A stretch of 64,000 nt of DNA from contig NC_018387.1 of the NCBI RefSeq assembly GCF_000208865.1, forward strand, positions 744,001-808,000, read 5' to 3'. This DNA comes from Neospora caninum Liverpool. Lineage: Eukaryota > Apicomplexa > Conoidasida > Eucoccidiorida > Sarcocystidae. This document shows positions 37,782 to 51,600 of the stretch, piece by piece. The translations under genes and the position numbers were made by a program. Numbering within the stretch: the stretch's first letter is position 1; each line of letters opens with the position of its first letter. Under the pieces are notes generated by a model, which saw only the letters and a program-made list of their open reading frames with translations, did not search any database and was not told the origin of the DNA.

Positions 37782-37819
37782 TCGCCGAGGAAGTCCTCGG
37801 CGACCGCAGCGGGGCGGTC
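37782..37819. other. Two adjacent inverted repeats (hairpins) past MOG1
   Basis: The first is a perfect 10-bp inverted repeat around a 2-base centre (TCGCCGAGGA / TCCTCGGCGA, 37782-37803). The second is GACCGC-6 bases-GCGGTC (37802-37819) and shares two bases with the first, so the two stems abut. They lie about 90-130 bp past the MOG1 stop and could fold in its 3' untranslated region. Function unknown. Confidence 0.6.
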
Positions 37820-38021
37820 AATAGACGATTTTGGTGTGTGCGTACGGCACCGCGACGTGAGCTCCTGGCAGAAGATAAGTGTCTTTTGCGAACGGGAGCA
37901 CGGTATGTCGGGGCAACGCCCAACACCATGTTGCAGGCTGTGGACGGCTGCTGCGTGTTGTGGGACCTGACAGTGGCGCAGTCACTGCTGCTTCCCCCTT
38001 TCATTCGTCTTCGTTTCATCA

Positions 38022-38038
38022 GGGGGGGGGGGGGGGGG
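38022..38038 (+). repeat. Poly-G run
   Basis: Seventeen G in a row. A second interrupted G-rich tract lies at about 38840-38861. Either can form G-quadruplex structures. Confidence 0.9.
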
Positions 38039-41000
38039 CTGGCCAGTGGCGCAATGTGACCCGCAGCAGGGGGGGATTGGCGTATTTGTATACGCGTACT
38101 AAAGACCTCGTTAATCAGTCGCGTCGATGGATAATCACCCGAAGTCAATGCTCAAACGAGTGATGGCAGACATCGAGAGATTAGTATTCATACTGATTTC
38201 GATAATAGATCTGAACTGTCGCGAGAGCATTTTCCCCAAACTTTTAATTTGTGAAAATGCATGCCTGTGCATCGTAGAACTGTCATATTCACATTCTGAG
38301 AGCAACAGTTGTAGAGTTTCGCGGGGCAAAAAGCACATGCTGAATGCGGGACGACTCGCTCGGATGCTGTACTGTCGGTACCACAGCTTCACCTCAAAAA
38401 AACTATCGTATCTTATTGTTGGTCAAAGAGAGTTCTATCCGCGGGGTGGAGGGGTGAAATTCTTGAAAGAGTCAACATTTCTGAACGTCTCCAAATGTGG
38501 GAGGCGGGTAACTGTGTTTGTGGAATCCAGTGCGCACGAGTGACGAAGGGATCACGTTGAGTGTGTCCGACATGGAGTAGCATTTTTGACGGGAACTCCT
38601 CTTGCAGGCGTGGTCCGGTTAACTACAGAACATGGCGTCTAAGAGGAAAGAGAATCAGTACGAAACGACAGGGAACCAGCAATTCACAAAGGGCACATAG
38701 TTTCCTGGGCGTGGATGTGTGAATGTCTACGTTGTTTGCACTCTCTCAACGTTTTCGCAGACAGCGTAGCCGTCTGGAAAAGGATCGGCCTAGTCCGGTA
38801 GGCGTCGGCCCATGTGTTCGTATCATCGTGCTTTTCAATGGGGGGGGCGGGGGGGGGGCGGAAATTCGGAGACCAAACGCCGTTGATTGCGTCTTCTGAA
38901 GAACAAGTCCACATTCAAGCACGTGGGTGAGTTCGTGTTCTGACGATCGGGACCTAACAATGTTCTTTTCTGTGGCTGCTCCATTGTGTGGGTACGCGAT
39001 CGAAAGTAAAGTGAGCGCATGAATTTAGTTGCGCGTCGAATCCCAACCTTTCAGTCAATGTTTTCAAGATAAAAACAAACCTCCGGCATTCACCGAGACG
39101 TTCGGGGCGACATACGCTGCTGACTTAGTGAGTGGACGGCTGCCGACATCTTAGATGAGCAATTAGTATAGCTTGGGGGGTAAACGCGTTTCATCTTCTT
39201 GAGGTACCGTGCGATGGGGAACTACACAGTTCAAAGCGTCATCGACCATAGTTTCCGGACCTGCGAGTGCAGCGAGGGTAGACCAGCGACAGAGCGTAAT
39301 GGACATACCACTCCTCTGTTATACTCCCGTTGGCAGTCCGACAGTCGGGTTCTGGAAGCGGCGTGTGCTCTCGTAACGCGGAGAACAAGGTAGATGTCTG
39401 ATTGCAGTACGGACGAACCTGTCTGAACGCCAAATGGCCCTGGTGAAACGAGACAGCAGAATGACTCGGTTGGTCGTAACGTGCATCACATCCAGTAACC
39501 AAACTCTGGTGGTTTGGAGCTGCTGGCGGCGCTGGAATACCCACATGGTGCAATGATTGTAGCAGGCTCATCGCTGCTGAGCCGTTCCCTCCGGTACCAG
39601 TAGTCAGCGTATCCTCTCCGACGGCTGTCTAGTGGACAAGCGAATGCGCGCGTGGGCAGGAGTGGAATGATTCAACAGGTGGAATTCTTAAGTCATACGA
39701 TAATCAACGATTTTCCTTCAAAACTAATGCAAGCTTCGAAGTTTTGTCGTGCGCCAGGCTCCACGAGGAACTAATCACCTAGCCACACTGAAGTACAAGG
39801 CCAGCCACAAGTGGATCTTGTCGCTTCTACCACAGGAATTTTGCCGCTTTCCGTCACTTCAGACTCACTCCCAAGAAAATATGCGATCATAAGGGAACAA
39901 ATTCTGCTGTACAGATAATATTGATAAGTGCGCAACAGAAAACCGCAGCAGAAACAGCTCGAGGGCAACAGAAAGACTACCGTACGCAACTGCCTTCCTT
40001 GTTTCTGGCGGGGCACATTGTTTCGACACCCGTATGAATCCAGCGTACTTACGTAGCCGTGGCTGCTCAGTGCACCGGTAGCACCGCAAGAGGAGCGAGC
40101 ATGGCCTTTCTGTGCGTTCCATTTTACAGGTCGCGTTAAGAGAAAGCATGGCCAACGATGCATGTGCATGACAGTCTTAGGTCCTTCCAGTATGCCGACT
40201 GCTATGATGATCGAGAAAGCTGATGCCCATGTGGACAGCACATGCTTCCACTGAAGCGGAGCTGCGCGCCTGTGGCATCGCCTTCACCAAATGGTGAATG
40301 AGACAGGTGGATGCCTCTGCATTAGTGATCGAGCTTGAATGACATTTTGTCGGCGAACTAAACGCTACTGAATTTGTGGTAGAACTCACGATATACGCAA
40401 CATTGGGAATACATAGGTTATGCCTTGTCATCCAAGAGCGCATATTTGTGCTTATCGTTCACCTTAAAGGGCTGGGGTACGCTACAGTGTGCATTATCTC
40501 CTGAAACGAGGCTAGCTTAATGGCGGTGTGAAAAAAGACCAACCGACCTTATTTATCGACACGAGGTGAAGGACATTTTTAACTAAGTTTCTACGACTGG
40601 CATCGTATGACAAATATCACACTAAGTAACCATCGCTCGTGTGCATAACTCCGGTTCTGCAATGTTTCCTGGGGACAAAAACGAACGTGGCAGAAGTAAA
40701 AAAAAAAACTAGGACCCGGAGAGACGCACTGCATCACGGATTCAATCCATTTTGGTCGGATCTTCTTCGAATTCTTATGCTTGACCTTGCATGACCCCAG
40801 GCGGCCCGTCAGGCAGGAATAATGGTTGATGAAATTTTCCTTTCCTGCACACGAGCCACCCCGCGCATGCTACGCGAAGAAGCTGATCGAAAACCGAACC
40901 GTTTTCTATTGGTAAGTAATACGAGACATCTTTTATAGTTGTAAGTAGTTTGCGGGACACAAACGGACAAATCCACTCAAAAGATGCAACCGATGGTTGT

Positions 41001-43269
41001 GCCGCGCACACCGTCAGGCATCTTCCTCATGCTACTCTGGACTGCCGATCTACCCAGACAAACTCTGTTCCTTCTTCTATAGATTGTGCTCACCAATCGG
41101 GGCAAAGGAGACCGGAGTCGCGTTCCCTTCACTTGACAAGCTCCGGTCATAGACTGCAACTGGAGGCTCCCGCGAGCACCTCAGGAGTGCTTTCGGCACC
41201 ACTGACGTTTTGCACTCGTGGCTGATGTGAGTGTTCTACCGACGAAACAGCAGCCTATGAGCTGTGCACCACGCACGCTCGCCACCACAGAACAGCTGAG
41301 TAGATATCCCAATCCCAGCCTCAGAGCGGCGACCGAACTGGGCAGAGGCAATGCTCTGCAACCGAAGGATACAACGGCACAACACTGGCGGCAGATAACA
41401 GCGCCAAATGACCAAATGGAGACGCCTTGCTATGCATCCCGGCACCTGGTTGTACAGGACCAAAACGGTGGACAGGAGGACAATCGACGGACAAGATTGG
41501 CAAGTAGACACGTGTGTCTCACGTCGTGCATGCTATACCAACGCACCCTTCCAAAACGTTCAGATTCATAATGATTTGCTCTCCGACAGCCGGTGGGTGT
41601 GAAAAAAAGCACATGCATCTGCATCTGATCAAAAACCAAGAAGTTCCTGTCGCCCCTCACACCGCTCATAACCAGAAAGCGAGGCACTTCGCGTTGATCC
41701 CATAGGACACTGAGGAGGCCCGCCGAAAACGAAATGGTTATTTCATCGCCTCACCACAACGTTTTTGTTAATGTGCAAAGACGTTTGAGTCGGGACTGCT
41801 TCTCCTCAAATTGACACACCACCGGTTCTACCGTGGTACTGGGTACATTTTGGGTGTCACAAGCCTATGTACACCAAAAACGCGCACGCATTCTACGCAC
41901 ACATATTAGGTGACTTGAATGAAACACGGTGCCAGGAGCCTCTTCGGTCACCATTACGTAATGGACGACGGATTAGCGATTCACGAAATGCAAACAAACA
42001 ACTCTAGATATTCCGGTTCTGGTTTTAGTTCCCGGGGCATCACTGCAGCCACAATCAGCGAGAATGTCACACCCGTCAAACACCTCTGTGAACCACCCTG
42101 ATGCACACGTGAAGGCCGACTGCGGCACTTGACGAGAGCAGTAGTAAAAAGAGCCTGCTACTCTCGAGATAATGAATCCAGGGACAACACCAGTTACGCA
42201 CAATCTAAAGAGGCAGAAAACAAAGCCAACAGAACCATGCCACCTTTCTTCACACTCGAGGTAAAATAACACGTGTTAGACAGCACGTTAGTTATCCCAC
42301 AGGGGCCTTGCATCAGAAACAGTGGATGCATAAGGGAAACTGAACACACACACACAAACAAAGAACAATTCGCACGGGCCACACTCGGGCAGTGGATCTC
42401 CCTTCCTTCCCACTACGAAAACAGGGGGGTTAAACTATTCTCTGGAAACCAACGTTACGTCCCGAGTCTTCAACGACACGCTCAACCCTGTATTTAACAC
42501 ACATATCTCTTGAGTATGCCGCGCACGAATGGCACCACACTGCTCCGCTGCATTAACGCCGGGAGCGTACACCACAGCTCTTCCCTTTCTTGAAGGCCTT
42601 TGGCACAGCCACCGTGCTGAGTCTCCGTTGGAGACTCTCATTGCCTGCCTGACCTGTGAGTCCTTGCGCTTTTCCAATCTAAGACTTATCGAGAAGACTA
42701 AGCTGCATAAAGTCTCCCAAAACCCCTGCATGCAACTGCCACAACTGCTCCCTGATGAGTTGACACCTTGACTTCTGGTCTCGGGCGAGGCGTGGGCCGA
42801 CTGGCTGTCAAAAACACAACCAGACGACACGTTGCAAGAATCCGATGAACCCTCGTGCGGGCACTTCCTGCTTCTGCAGTGTCGCACCGCTGACGACAAA
42901 AAACACCAGTTTCTTCTCCTTTGGCTGCCGCCGCTTTGGTGGGCGCTTGGACCGCGCGCACAGCTGGAACGGAGGATCAGCTGGCTTCTCTTCCATGAAC
43001 AGTCTTGCACCGCCGACGAGGGTTGCTTGTTTTGAACGCGCCTCGCTTCCCGTGAAATGACCAGCCTTTCCCGGTCTGAAAAAACAACGGCGCGGCTTCT
43101 CCCTGAGGGAGACAAGCACCGCATGCACGTCCCCTGCAAGGCAAAGACCTTCCGCTCAAACATCCTTGTCATGTTTCGCTATGGCTTTCGCTTGTCCACC
43201 CTCCTTCCATCTTCAGTCATCCCTAAAAAAACACTTGTTCACTCCGGTAACACAGGTGACGCCACTGCG

Positions 43270-46200
43270 TCACTCTTCACTAGCCGGCACCTCCGGAAGA
43301 GCAGTGTCTCCAATCTGGCTGTCGCCGGACAACCTGAAAGGTGTTCTCGGGAGCATCGCGACAGTAACGGAGTGGCCTCGGAGCGAAGACGATGATCTTC
43401 CCACCAGTGAGTCGTACTCCGCAGTGTCCCTTCTTATGCGCCCAATATTCTCGGCTAAATACTGCAACGCATACTCCCGTGTCACCTCATTCTCCCCTGG
43501 AAGGTCTTCGTCGACCTGGGGTACTCGGGCATCGCACGGTGCGTACGATGGCCGAGAGGCGTCGTACGGTGAATGCGGAGTTCGAGAATACCCGTCTCGC
43601 ATTCCACCCAACGTTTGCACCTGCTGCTCGAATGCACTCTTCATCTCCGGGGGCGCCTGCGCTGTTAGGTGCTGGCCGAGGAGGCCGGACTCCCCGTGCG
43701 TGCCTTCGTCCGGATCTGCCAAGAAGTGCATGTATCAGCAACACAAAAAGTATGGAAACGCGGTCACACGCACTGTTACTTCTGTGCGACGTCATGGATT
43801 GCTGGATACTGTGGTCAAGACGTAACACGAACAGTCTGCCTTTCCCCCTATTAGTGTTCCCTTCTCCAAACATATGACTCTTCTATGCTTTGTGGGATTT
43901 CGCGACCCCCCAAGACACAACACACCTGGAATGTTTGTTGACAAGGGTTCAGGATGCTAGTCACCGCCGTGCCATCCGCTCATGTTTTCATATCCTCTAA
44001 ACTCACATCGTGCGATGGGATGGGAAAACAGACCACAGATCAATCCGCGATCAAAGGAAAGGCCCTCGCGGCGCCTAAACCGCGCGACATCCGCATCCAC
44101 GACGTTCAGAGACGAGGAAACCAGATTCCCTCCGAGGCCTCGGGATCCCACAGCAAGGCCGAGAGCTGTTGCAACGACAGAAGATACACCGCCTCCCGCC
44201 GATCCAGCATATCTCCCCTCCGGAGGCTGTGTATCTGGCTGAGGTTGTCGCCACCTGCGAAAAGGAGCGTCCACATCGCGAGAGCCAATAAGATATGAGC
44301 GATTAACATCGCGTTTGTGCGAATGTTGGGTCGGAAAGGCTTTGCAAAACAACGGTCTTGGGTCCACCATAATTGCACGTGAAAATAACCTCATGTCCCT
44401 GGTACAGCATGCACAATCTGTTGAACCTTTCCTTCGCCGTCCTTTATTTCAACTCACAAGAACTGGGGATTCTGTTCGGCCGCCGCCGGCGTCGGCACGT
44501 GCGCGGCAGGTATGTCAGTAGCGTCGTTGTTGCTCAGACAGACGCCTAGCGGAGACTCGGGGATCGCGCAGTCCCCAAGAAGAACCCGAGCTAGTCGACG
44601 ACTAGCCTCTTCCCGATCTGCTTCTTCCAGTGCGGTCAGGCCAGGCGAATAGAAGGAACTGCCTCTCGGGGCAACACTGGACTCCCTGCGATTCCCAGAG
44701 GGATAAACTCCATCCAGCGTCTCTTGTCCGTGGACTCGCTCATTGAATCTCTGCCTGCTGGCCTGAAACGAGAAATGAAGAAGTGGAGGGGGAGAGAGCA
44801 CAAGTCAGGAACGCGACGCGCCACCATCAAGCGGACGAACAAGACGGTGGCATCGCGCTCCGAATGTGACACCAGGTATGTGGCCTCTACTCAGGGGTAC
44901 TGCCAAGACACCCGATTTCTACAAAGGGATTCACCGACGGAACGAACAACGCACCACAGAGGGAGACACCATGGCCTTTCGTTTTACAGAGAGTGGCCAT
45001 AGCTTCCAGTGGACACACGCGGCGTTAGCGGGGAAAAAAACGCCCTCTTTACCCGGCTTTCCTGTAATACAACATGATGCTCCCGGAAGATATCCGGTAC
45101 CTCTTGTCTCCTTCGCTACGTCGTCGCCTGGGGCGGGCCCCGCAACGCTTCAGGTTCTCTTCTTTCCGATTTTCCGCACTCACCAAAACATCCTGACTTA
45201 AGCCACGCTGCAGGTCCACGCCTGGCAGCCGATCTGCCGAAAACCCTGGCCCGCTTGAAGCATCCTCCTCAGCTCCGCTGATTTGCTGCTGCGCTGTGGG
45301 GGGTGACGCGGCGGCCGCTTGAAGAGCTCGCGCGTACTGGACGAGGACTGGAGGTTCGTGTGCGTTGTCCGTTAAAGAGGCAGTCAAAGTGCTCGCTGGC
45401 ATGGGAACCGAGCCCGAGACGTCTGGAACGTCCCCGCGTCCTAATCCTACCCGCGACGCAGGGGGCAGTCCCGGCGGCGGAGCCACGGGGAAGTTCCGTC
45501 CCCGAGCGCCGAGTCCTGCTCCGGCTTCCTGGAAACCTCTTCCCAAACTGACACGACCGTACGAGTTCTGTTGCTCCAAAAACACCCCTTTTCCTCGAGT
45601 CGGTGCTACCCGTGGGTCTGCGCCCTCCGCAAACGCCGGGTTCCACTCTCCGCGCTGATCTCCGCGCCCGCCGTGGGCTACACCGCATGCAAGTTTCTCT
45701 TGGAAAGGAGACGGCAGATAAGGCGAAGGACCGCCACCGGGTAGTTGGGAGGGACTCTGCGAGGGTCTGGGGCTCATCACCGACTGGCCAAAGGCATCCG
45801 TGCCATCACGCCCAGCCAGGGACAGCAACATGTTTAGTGCCGACAAAGTATGGCCGCCTCCTCGGTTTGTATCGATCTCCCAGCGCCCTTCTTCGCTCTG
45901 GCACGATGCACGCGCGCAGACTTGTGACGTCGCCTGCACGAAAGGCTGCGCGGCACCTTCTCGGAAACGCCACTGCTGTGAAAGAGCAATGCCAGTTGGA
46001 TCTGGTGGAAGTGCAGAGTTAGGTTGAAGTCTCGACTGGGTAGTCTTGACATTCCTCCCAGTCTCTTCTCCCGAGCCGTGTGGGCCGTGCCCTCGTGCCC
46101 AAACCGTTGACAACGCGGCCGAGTGGCCCTCGGAGCCTCCCCAAGGCGAAGGCCTACTGCCGATCGACGCGCTACTGCTTGCAGATTGAGCCTGCAGGAT

Positions 46201-48693
46201 ATTCTCAATCGCCGCCCCCAGACGTTCACTATCGGCGGGACAGTCCATGTTTCTGGAGGTGCTCCAAGCGGCAAGCACGCGTGCCACGTCTCCGCCCATC
46301 CGACTCGCATTGCTGCCTCTCCGCCGACGCTGTCGCTGCTTCTCGCGTTTCTTCCTGGCCGATGCGTTCGCAGGCCCTCCTCCGTCACCTCCCACTTGCA
46401 TGCACTGCTGAGAATCCGCCCGTCGGGCTCCAGCCGACCTTCCGAGCTCCTCGCCCCTTCTTCCTGTAGCCACTGTCTCTGTGTTACCCTCGGGCTCCAG
46501 TGTCTCCGTCCCCTGAAGCCTGGGAAAGTCCTGCTCGGGAGAACTGGGCAGCGCTGCCTCGCATCCGGAACTGCCACGCCCCGTACCGCCGGACGTCCCA
46601 CGGACCACCCCTTGCGCGCGCGCGGCCTGAAGCGGCCGCATCCCTCTCCGTTTCCCCAATCCTGCACCCACGGGGCCGCAGTGAGTTCCTTCTGCCTTCA
46701 AGGCCTCCGTGCCGCTCGAGTCTGGCGCGCCTTTCCCGCGAGGGTTCCATCCGGCGCGGCTCTTCGCACCACTCTGGCGTCCCACCAATCCTTCCGCAGA
46801 ACCGGCCCCCGCTTTCTCCACCCCGGCTTGACTCGGCAAAACATCCGGTCGAACTGCAGTTTGTACCGCGTCGTCCACGGCCAAGCGACTGGACTGCTGT
46901 CCTCGACGCCTTCCACTGCCTGCGTCGGCCTCGAGCGAACCTTCTCCAGTTGCGGATGCGCGGCCTGCGCGCGAGTGCTTGTGCACCCGGGGATTTGCTC
47001 CGCCACTTCGCCCCAGTCTCTTCTCTTCGGCTGCTGGCGGCGCACCTGCACTGGAATTGGAGACAGCCTTAAGAATCCCAGCGTCAGCTGCAGACGCGGG
47101 CGCCCGCTCCTCGGAGCCCTCGGACTCGAGCACTAGGCGTGTGGAGTTCAAGGCTGCGTCACAAAGAAACGCATTCGGATCTGCGGCCATGCGTCGGCCA
47201 GCAGTCGGAGAGTCAGCTGAACTTCCTCGGTCGACGCGGCCGACTTGTGCTTTCCCGCGTTCCTCCACGGGGCCGTCACCTGCTTCAGTCTTGACTGCTT
47301 CCAAAGGCGTTGGTTCAACCGTGGCACTGTGAATGACCACGTCAACGATAAGAAGGTTTTCGTCACGATCGGCAGCTGAAGAAAGAGCTGCCAAGTCACG
47401 GACACCGTGCCAGAGTGTTTGTTCTCGACTACTGTACAGACAGCGCCCCGAGTCAACGAGAACACGACCAGGTTCCCCGTCCACTTCCACCCCTGCAGCA
47501 GCTTGTTCGGCATCTGGTCCACCCGGTATGGCCCCAGCATCTTCGCAGTTTGCGCTTTGCTCCGCGTCAAGAGTTCTGAACGACGGACTGACACCCCCTT
47601 CCTGGGGCGTTTCCCGTTTATCACCTTCTCTCGGCAAATGATTACGAACGCTTCGCTCAACGATATGGATCGAAAATTCCATGGTGACGCGGGCGCAGCA
47701 TGCCACGAAGATCCCAAAGCGGCAAGTTTCCCACTCAAACGCCGTTTTCTCTACCCCCAACGAGCGGCCCGCGAAGCGCTGACTGGCGCTCTTCCCTCCT
47801 TTTTTTTGAATGCCCAGAGGTAGTCCTTCGCCTTGGCCAGTGGATGGCTTCGTGGCTGAAGAAAACACGGTCGGTCCAATTGAACGTGCACCGCACGAGA
47901 GAGACCGATTGCTGTTCCTGTCACATGTTTCCTCCGCTGGAGGATGAACCGGCTCGAGCCGTATATACAGAGGGCCGCCAACACATTGTGCATCAAATGG
48001 AGGCGAGACGACGCTCTCGGCGCTTGCCAGTCGATTAAGAATGGCTTTGACATTGTAGAGACACCACCTCAGACGACACAGGGATTCCTGTTGGAGCCTG
48101 GTCCCTGCGTCTCCTCTTTGAGCCTCCGCACTCGCTCCCTGCGAGGACTGCTCGCTCCCCTCGAGTTGGAGAAGCTTACCCGGCGACACTGGACTCCCCC
48201 CACATGCACGCACACGCCCGTCTTTGCTTTCTGCAGACGAAAGAGATGAGAGGACATTTTCCGGCGTCCTGTCTGTACACGAGTCAGGCTCTGTTCCTGC
48301 TTGCCGACTTGTTAACCCTGTACAGACCGCGGAAAAGGCTCCCACCTGAGAGATCCCTGAATTGGATGCGTGACTGCAGATATGATTTACCACGCCTTTC
48401 TGAGGCGGGCATAATGAACGCCCGACAGGCGTTTCTAGGGTGGACAGTGTTGTCTCTTCATTCGGATTTCCACACAAACCTTCTTCAGTCGGTTGAGCGC
48501 TGGTCTCTGTCATAAAATCTGGTACAGAGACTTGCGTCTCCGATGAATGCAGCGCACGAGTGCTTATATCGCTCGTGGCCCGAACGCAAAGTTCTTCCTG
48601 TTCCGGATTGCTGGCGCCTCCCACGGAAGCCCCTGCGGCCTCTCCGCTCATTCTCCCCGTCCGCACGACGGCTACGAGGCGTTCCTTCTCCAT
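43270..48693 (-). CDS. Large low-complexity protein of unknown function, 1502 residues
   Basis: I do not recognise this protein. Four exons: 48693-45184, 44762-44458, 44254-44007 and 43715-43270. The donors are TTG|GTGAGT, TT|GTGAGT and CGAT|GTGAGT, the acceptors TTTCAG, TTCGCAG and TTGGCAG, and phases 0, 2 and 1 all match. The start ATG at 48693 lies at the head of a 1170-codon exon. Most of the chain is rich in Gly, Ser, Ala, Glu and Arg and probably disordered. Ordered-looking islands are a region near residues 215-260 (SLCRLRWCLYNVKAILNRLA) and one near 330-350 (CRFGIFVACCARVTMEFSIH). A strongly basic segment (KKREKQRQRRRRG) lies near residue 775 and could bind nucleic acid. The last exon has charged, helix-prone sequence (EVTREYALQYLAENIGRIRRD). 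No catalytic motif or membrane segment is evident. Confidence 0.72.
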
Positions 48694-51600
48694 CTCGAAT
48701 CATAGCACTCTGCACACCGCGTGTTTCTCGCAAGACCACTGTCGGAAGAGAGCTGGCCTGAAGCCTTGTCTTCTCTCTACGAGATAGGAAGTCTCCAGAA
48801 CCTCGACTCAGAGCAAGGACACCAGCACAACGCGTACCCCTTGATCAGGGCTGCATCTTGACCGGTTTGCGACGGGAAACGCTCAGTTCACTCCGCAACC
48901 GCGACGCCTGTGGCCATCGCGTGCCGCACCTGGGCACTCCCACGGAACCGAAGGTGTCGGTTTTTCACGTTTTCGGGGAGTTTCTCGCGGTCTCTGACAG
49001 TGTCATGACGCTGGCCAAAAACCCTAGAAACAGAGTCGTAATCCTCGGGACGCACCCTGGTCTCCAGAAAATCGTTCTCTCTACAAAGCACCCGCGACGC
49101 TTCCTGTCTTTCGTGGCTCCGCAGGTCGTTTCGCGAACGTCTTCCGCGCCTTAGTCCCAGACCCAAGCTCTGACGGCGGCGGATGCGCAGAATGCTTCAG
49201 CCTTTTCAAAGTGTGGACCGGCGCAGCTTGTTCTCCCCAGACACGCGCCCACGATGCAAATCGGCAATGGGAGGCGACGATGGGTAGCAGGAAATTCTAC
49301 ACTACGGAAGATGCAGCACGGCGGATCTACTTGGTTCATACATTTTGAGAATCGACTCGTGCCAGCGAATCGAATGGAAGGCGCAAGCGTCCGAAACGGC
49401 CGAGAACGCTGTGTTCGAATTGAGCGGCGTTCAGCGAGGACAGAGCGGGGCGTCACGAGAGGCCTAGGAGCTTCTGAAGGTTTTGGAGGCCACGAGAAAA
49501 AGAGGTGGAGGGCGTTTGTGAGTTGCTTCCCGCTTCAGCTTGTAGCCTTACTCTAGAATCGCGCCGGAGCAGCCGGGGGGATGCACTTGAGAGGCCCAGT
49601 AAGAGAAAAACCTGTTCAAAACAGTTCTTCGGTGCCACCAGGAGGCCTCGGAAGTTCTCTTCCAACTCGAAAAAACGGGAACGGGGGCGCATGACATGCA
49701 GAGAACAGGCAGCAGAAGAGGAAGGCATGCCTTCTTCGAGCACGATACTCGGGGTTTCCTGACCACGGGAAGGTGCGTCACGGCACTAGCGCACAGGCAA
49801 CGGCGAGTGTCATGCGGACTGAAAAATAAAGGATGGAACTGTATGACGCAACGGAAAGAAGGAAAAGAACTTTCCTGCGAACTGACCGGCAGTCTACGCA
49901 GACATGTGCCTACCGAGGGGTGGAGGGCATCCCCGAAGTGTTGTCTGAGCATTGCAGCTTGCACATCAGAAACACTAGCTACGGGAGAGCCACAACGCCC
50001 ACAGCCAATAGTCAGAGTGAATTCAGCGGTACATCGCTTTTTTTCATCCCACAAGAGGCAATATGACACACAAAGTTGATTCATCGGAACGGGCCGCCGA
50101 AGCCGTGTTGGCCTGGCCCCTGTTTTCTCTGTCAGAGAATGACACACACACACACAGCGAACGTTGCCACTGAACTTGCTGCACGCCTCGTACGCAAAGG
50201 GAGAAAAGAACGAATGCCAGCTTTTTCAGATTGGGCGCCAGAATCGCCGAGAAGGGTTGGCCTTCGTTTTAACGCTCGTGGTGGGGGCACGGAGATGTCC
50301 CTCTCGCGTCGCGTATGATACACAACAGGGCGCCTGCGGAACAGCAGACTTGGAAGCGACTTGCTCGCTAGCGAAAAAAAACTTTCTTTCAACGGGTGCG
50401 CATTTGAGAAGGACGCCGGTGGCCTTTCTCCTCGCCTCGCGTTCGGCATGCACTACCCGGAACCGAAAGCCTCGCTGGCTGATACACAGAAACCAACAAC
50501 TGTTCAAACCTCACGGACTAAAATCCGGCGCATAAGTTTTCACGCGTTCGCTCTGATAGTTCTACACTGCAGATGATGGCTCCAGCCCGGGAAAGAATGG
50601 AATTGAAACAAAGCGCTCCATGTGAGGAAGAAGGCACGGATCGACGTACAGTCCCCCCCGTGGATGTGGCCTCTCATTTGGGCCCCAAAACACAACGGAA
50701 CGGAGGCGGGGCACAGGGGAGCAACCGGCGGGGAGACATTCCACGCCAATGGATAGTGAATGATCAACGCCCCTGAAGGCGTATCTCAAGCTGAAGAGAA
50801 ACGAAACCCTCCAACAGAATATATTTACTGCACATCAATTGACTGCCATGAGAGTAATCCACTCAGCATCGAACATCATGCACAGACGACCAATTTCCGG
50901 GTCTCGTGCCGACCGCTCATCACAACCGCGCGGAACTGGAGGGCCGAGAGTGTACGGCATGAGACCAGTCCACCAACGGCCGGGACCACCCGGCTTACGA
51001 ATTCCCTTTTGTTTGCGAGGATGCCAGTCACTGCTATCCTATTCAGGCATACGCCATCAACTGCTCGACCAGCGCCGTAGATCCAGAAGAAAAAGTAGAA
51101 GTTTTTCCCCGCTGCTGGTGACTGCTGCCCACAGAATCTTTGGCCGTGGACTCTACACTATACACATACATGCTTGGCGGGTGCGGCTACACATCGCAGA
51201 CGACCGTTAGTTCCTCCCCCCCAGAGCATGTGTGTGTGCATGCGCGCCATCGTCGCAGAAAGAGGAGGCCGCAGAAGAACGATGCATGTTTTTTGCATTG
51301 TGAGCAGTCCAGTGAGTTGGAGATGGCGTTTGCCGCAAAACGTTCTTGTCAGGAGTGGTTTGACCTCCGCAGCAGCTACACATTTCTTCGCTGCCTTGAG
51401 CGCGAGGGGGGGAGTTTGGACAGCAGCAAATGTCCTGTCTACCTGCCTGGCACATAGCCAAAGGGAGGCTCCCGTACAGTCCTTTAAAATATACCCGTGG
51501 CACCGGGCGAACATGTCGCTTTTCACAGCGGCCTGTAGCCGCCAACGGTTCTATATATTTGAAACAAGATTAAGCCCGACTCATCACGAAGGCATGCCCC

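Larger units (their letters stand above)
37693..43269. other. Convergent intergenic region, no gene recognised
   Basis: MOG1 (plus) and the 1502-residue gene (minus) both end into this 5.6-kb stretch. Frames are short and stop-rich on both strands, and base composition is more AT-rich than in the genes. The region holds two adjacent hairpins at 37782-37819, a 17-G run at 38022-38038, and a G-rich tract near 38840-38861. An ATG-started minus-strand frame of 245 codons (43172-42435) lies just beyond the next gene's stop; it is Ser/Arg/Cys-rich with no family and is probably 3' untranslated sequence. Confidence 0.45.

Noticed and set aside
38127..38543. 138-codon plus-strand ATG frame in the convergent gap
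   Set aside because: No family similarity; Ser/Arg/Cys-mixed composition typical of chance frames in this AT-richer region.
42435..43172. 245-codon minus-strand frame with ATG just past the 1502-residue gene
   Set aside because: It lies 98 bp after that gene's stop codon, has biased Ser/Arg/Cys composition, no family and no splice link. It is more likely 3' untranslated sequence, though a short separate gene is not excluded.
44106..44309. 67-codon frame with a signal-peptide-like start (MLIAHILLALAMWTLLFAG)
   Set aside because: It overlaps intron 2 and exon 3 of the 1502-residue gene in another frame. The phase-consistent splicing of that gene explains the region better.
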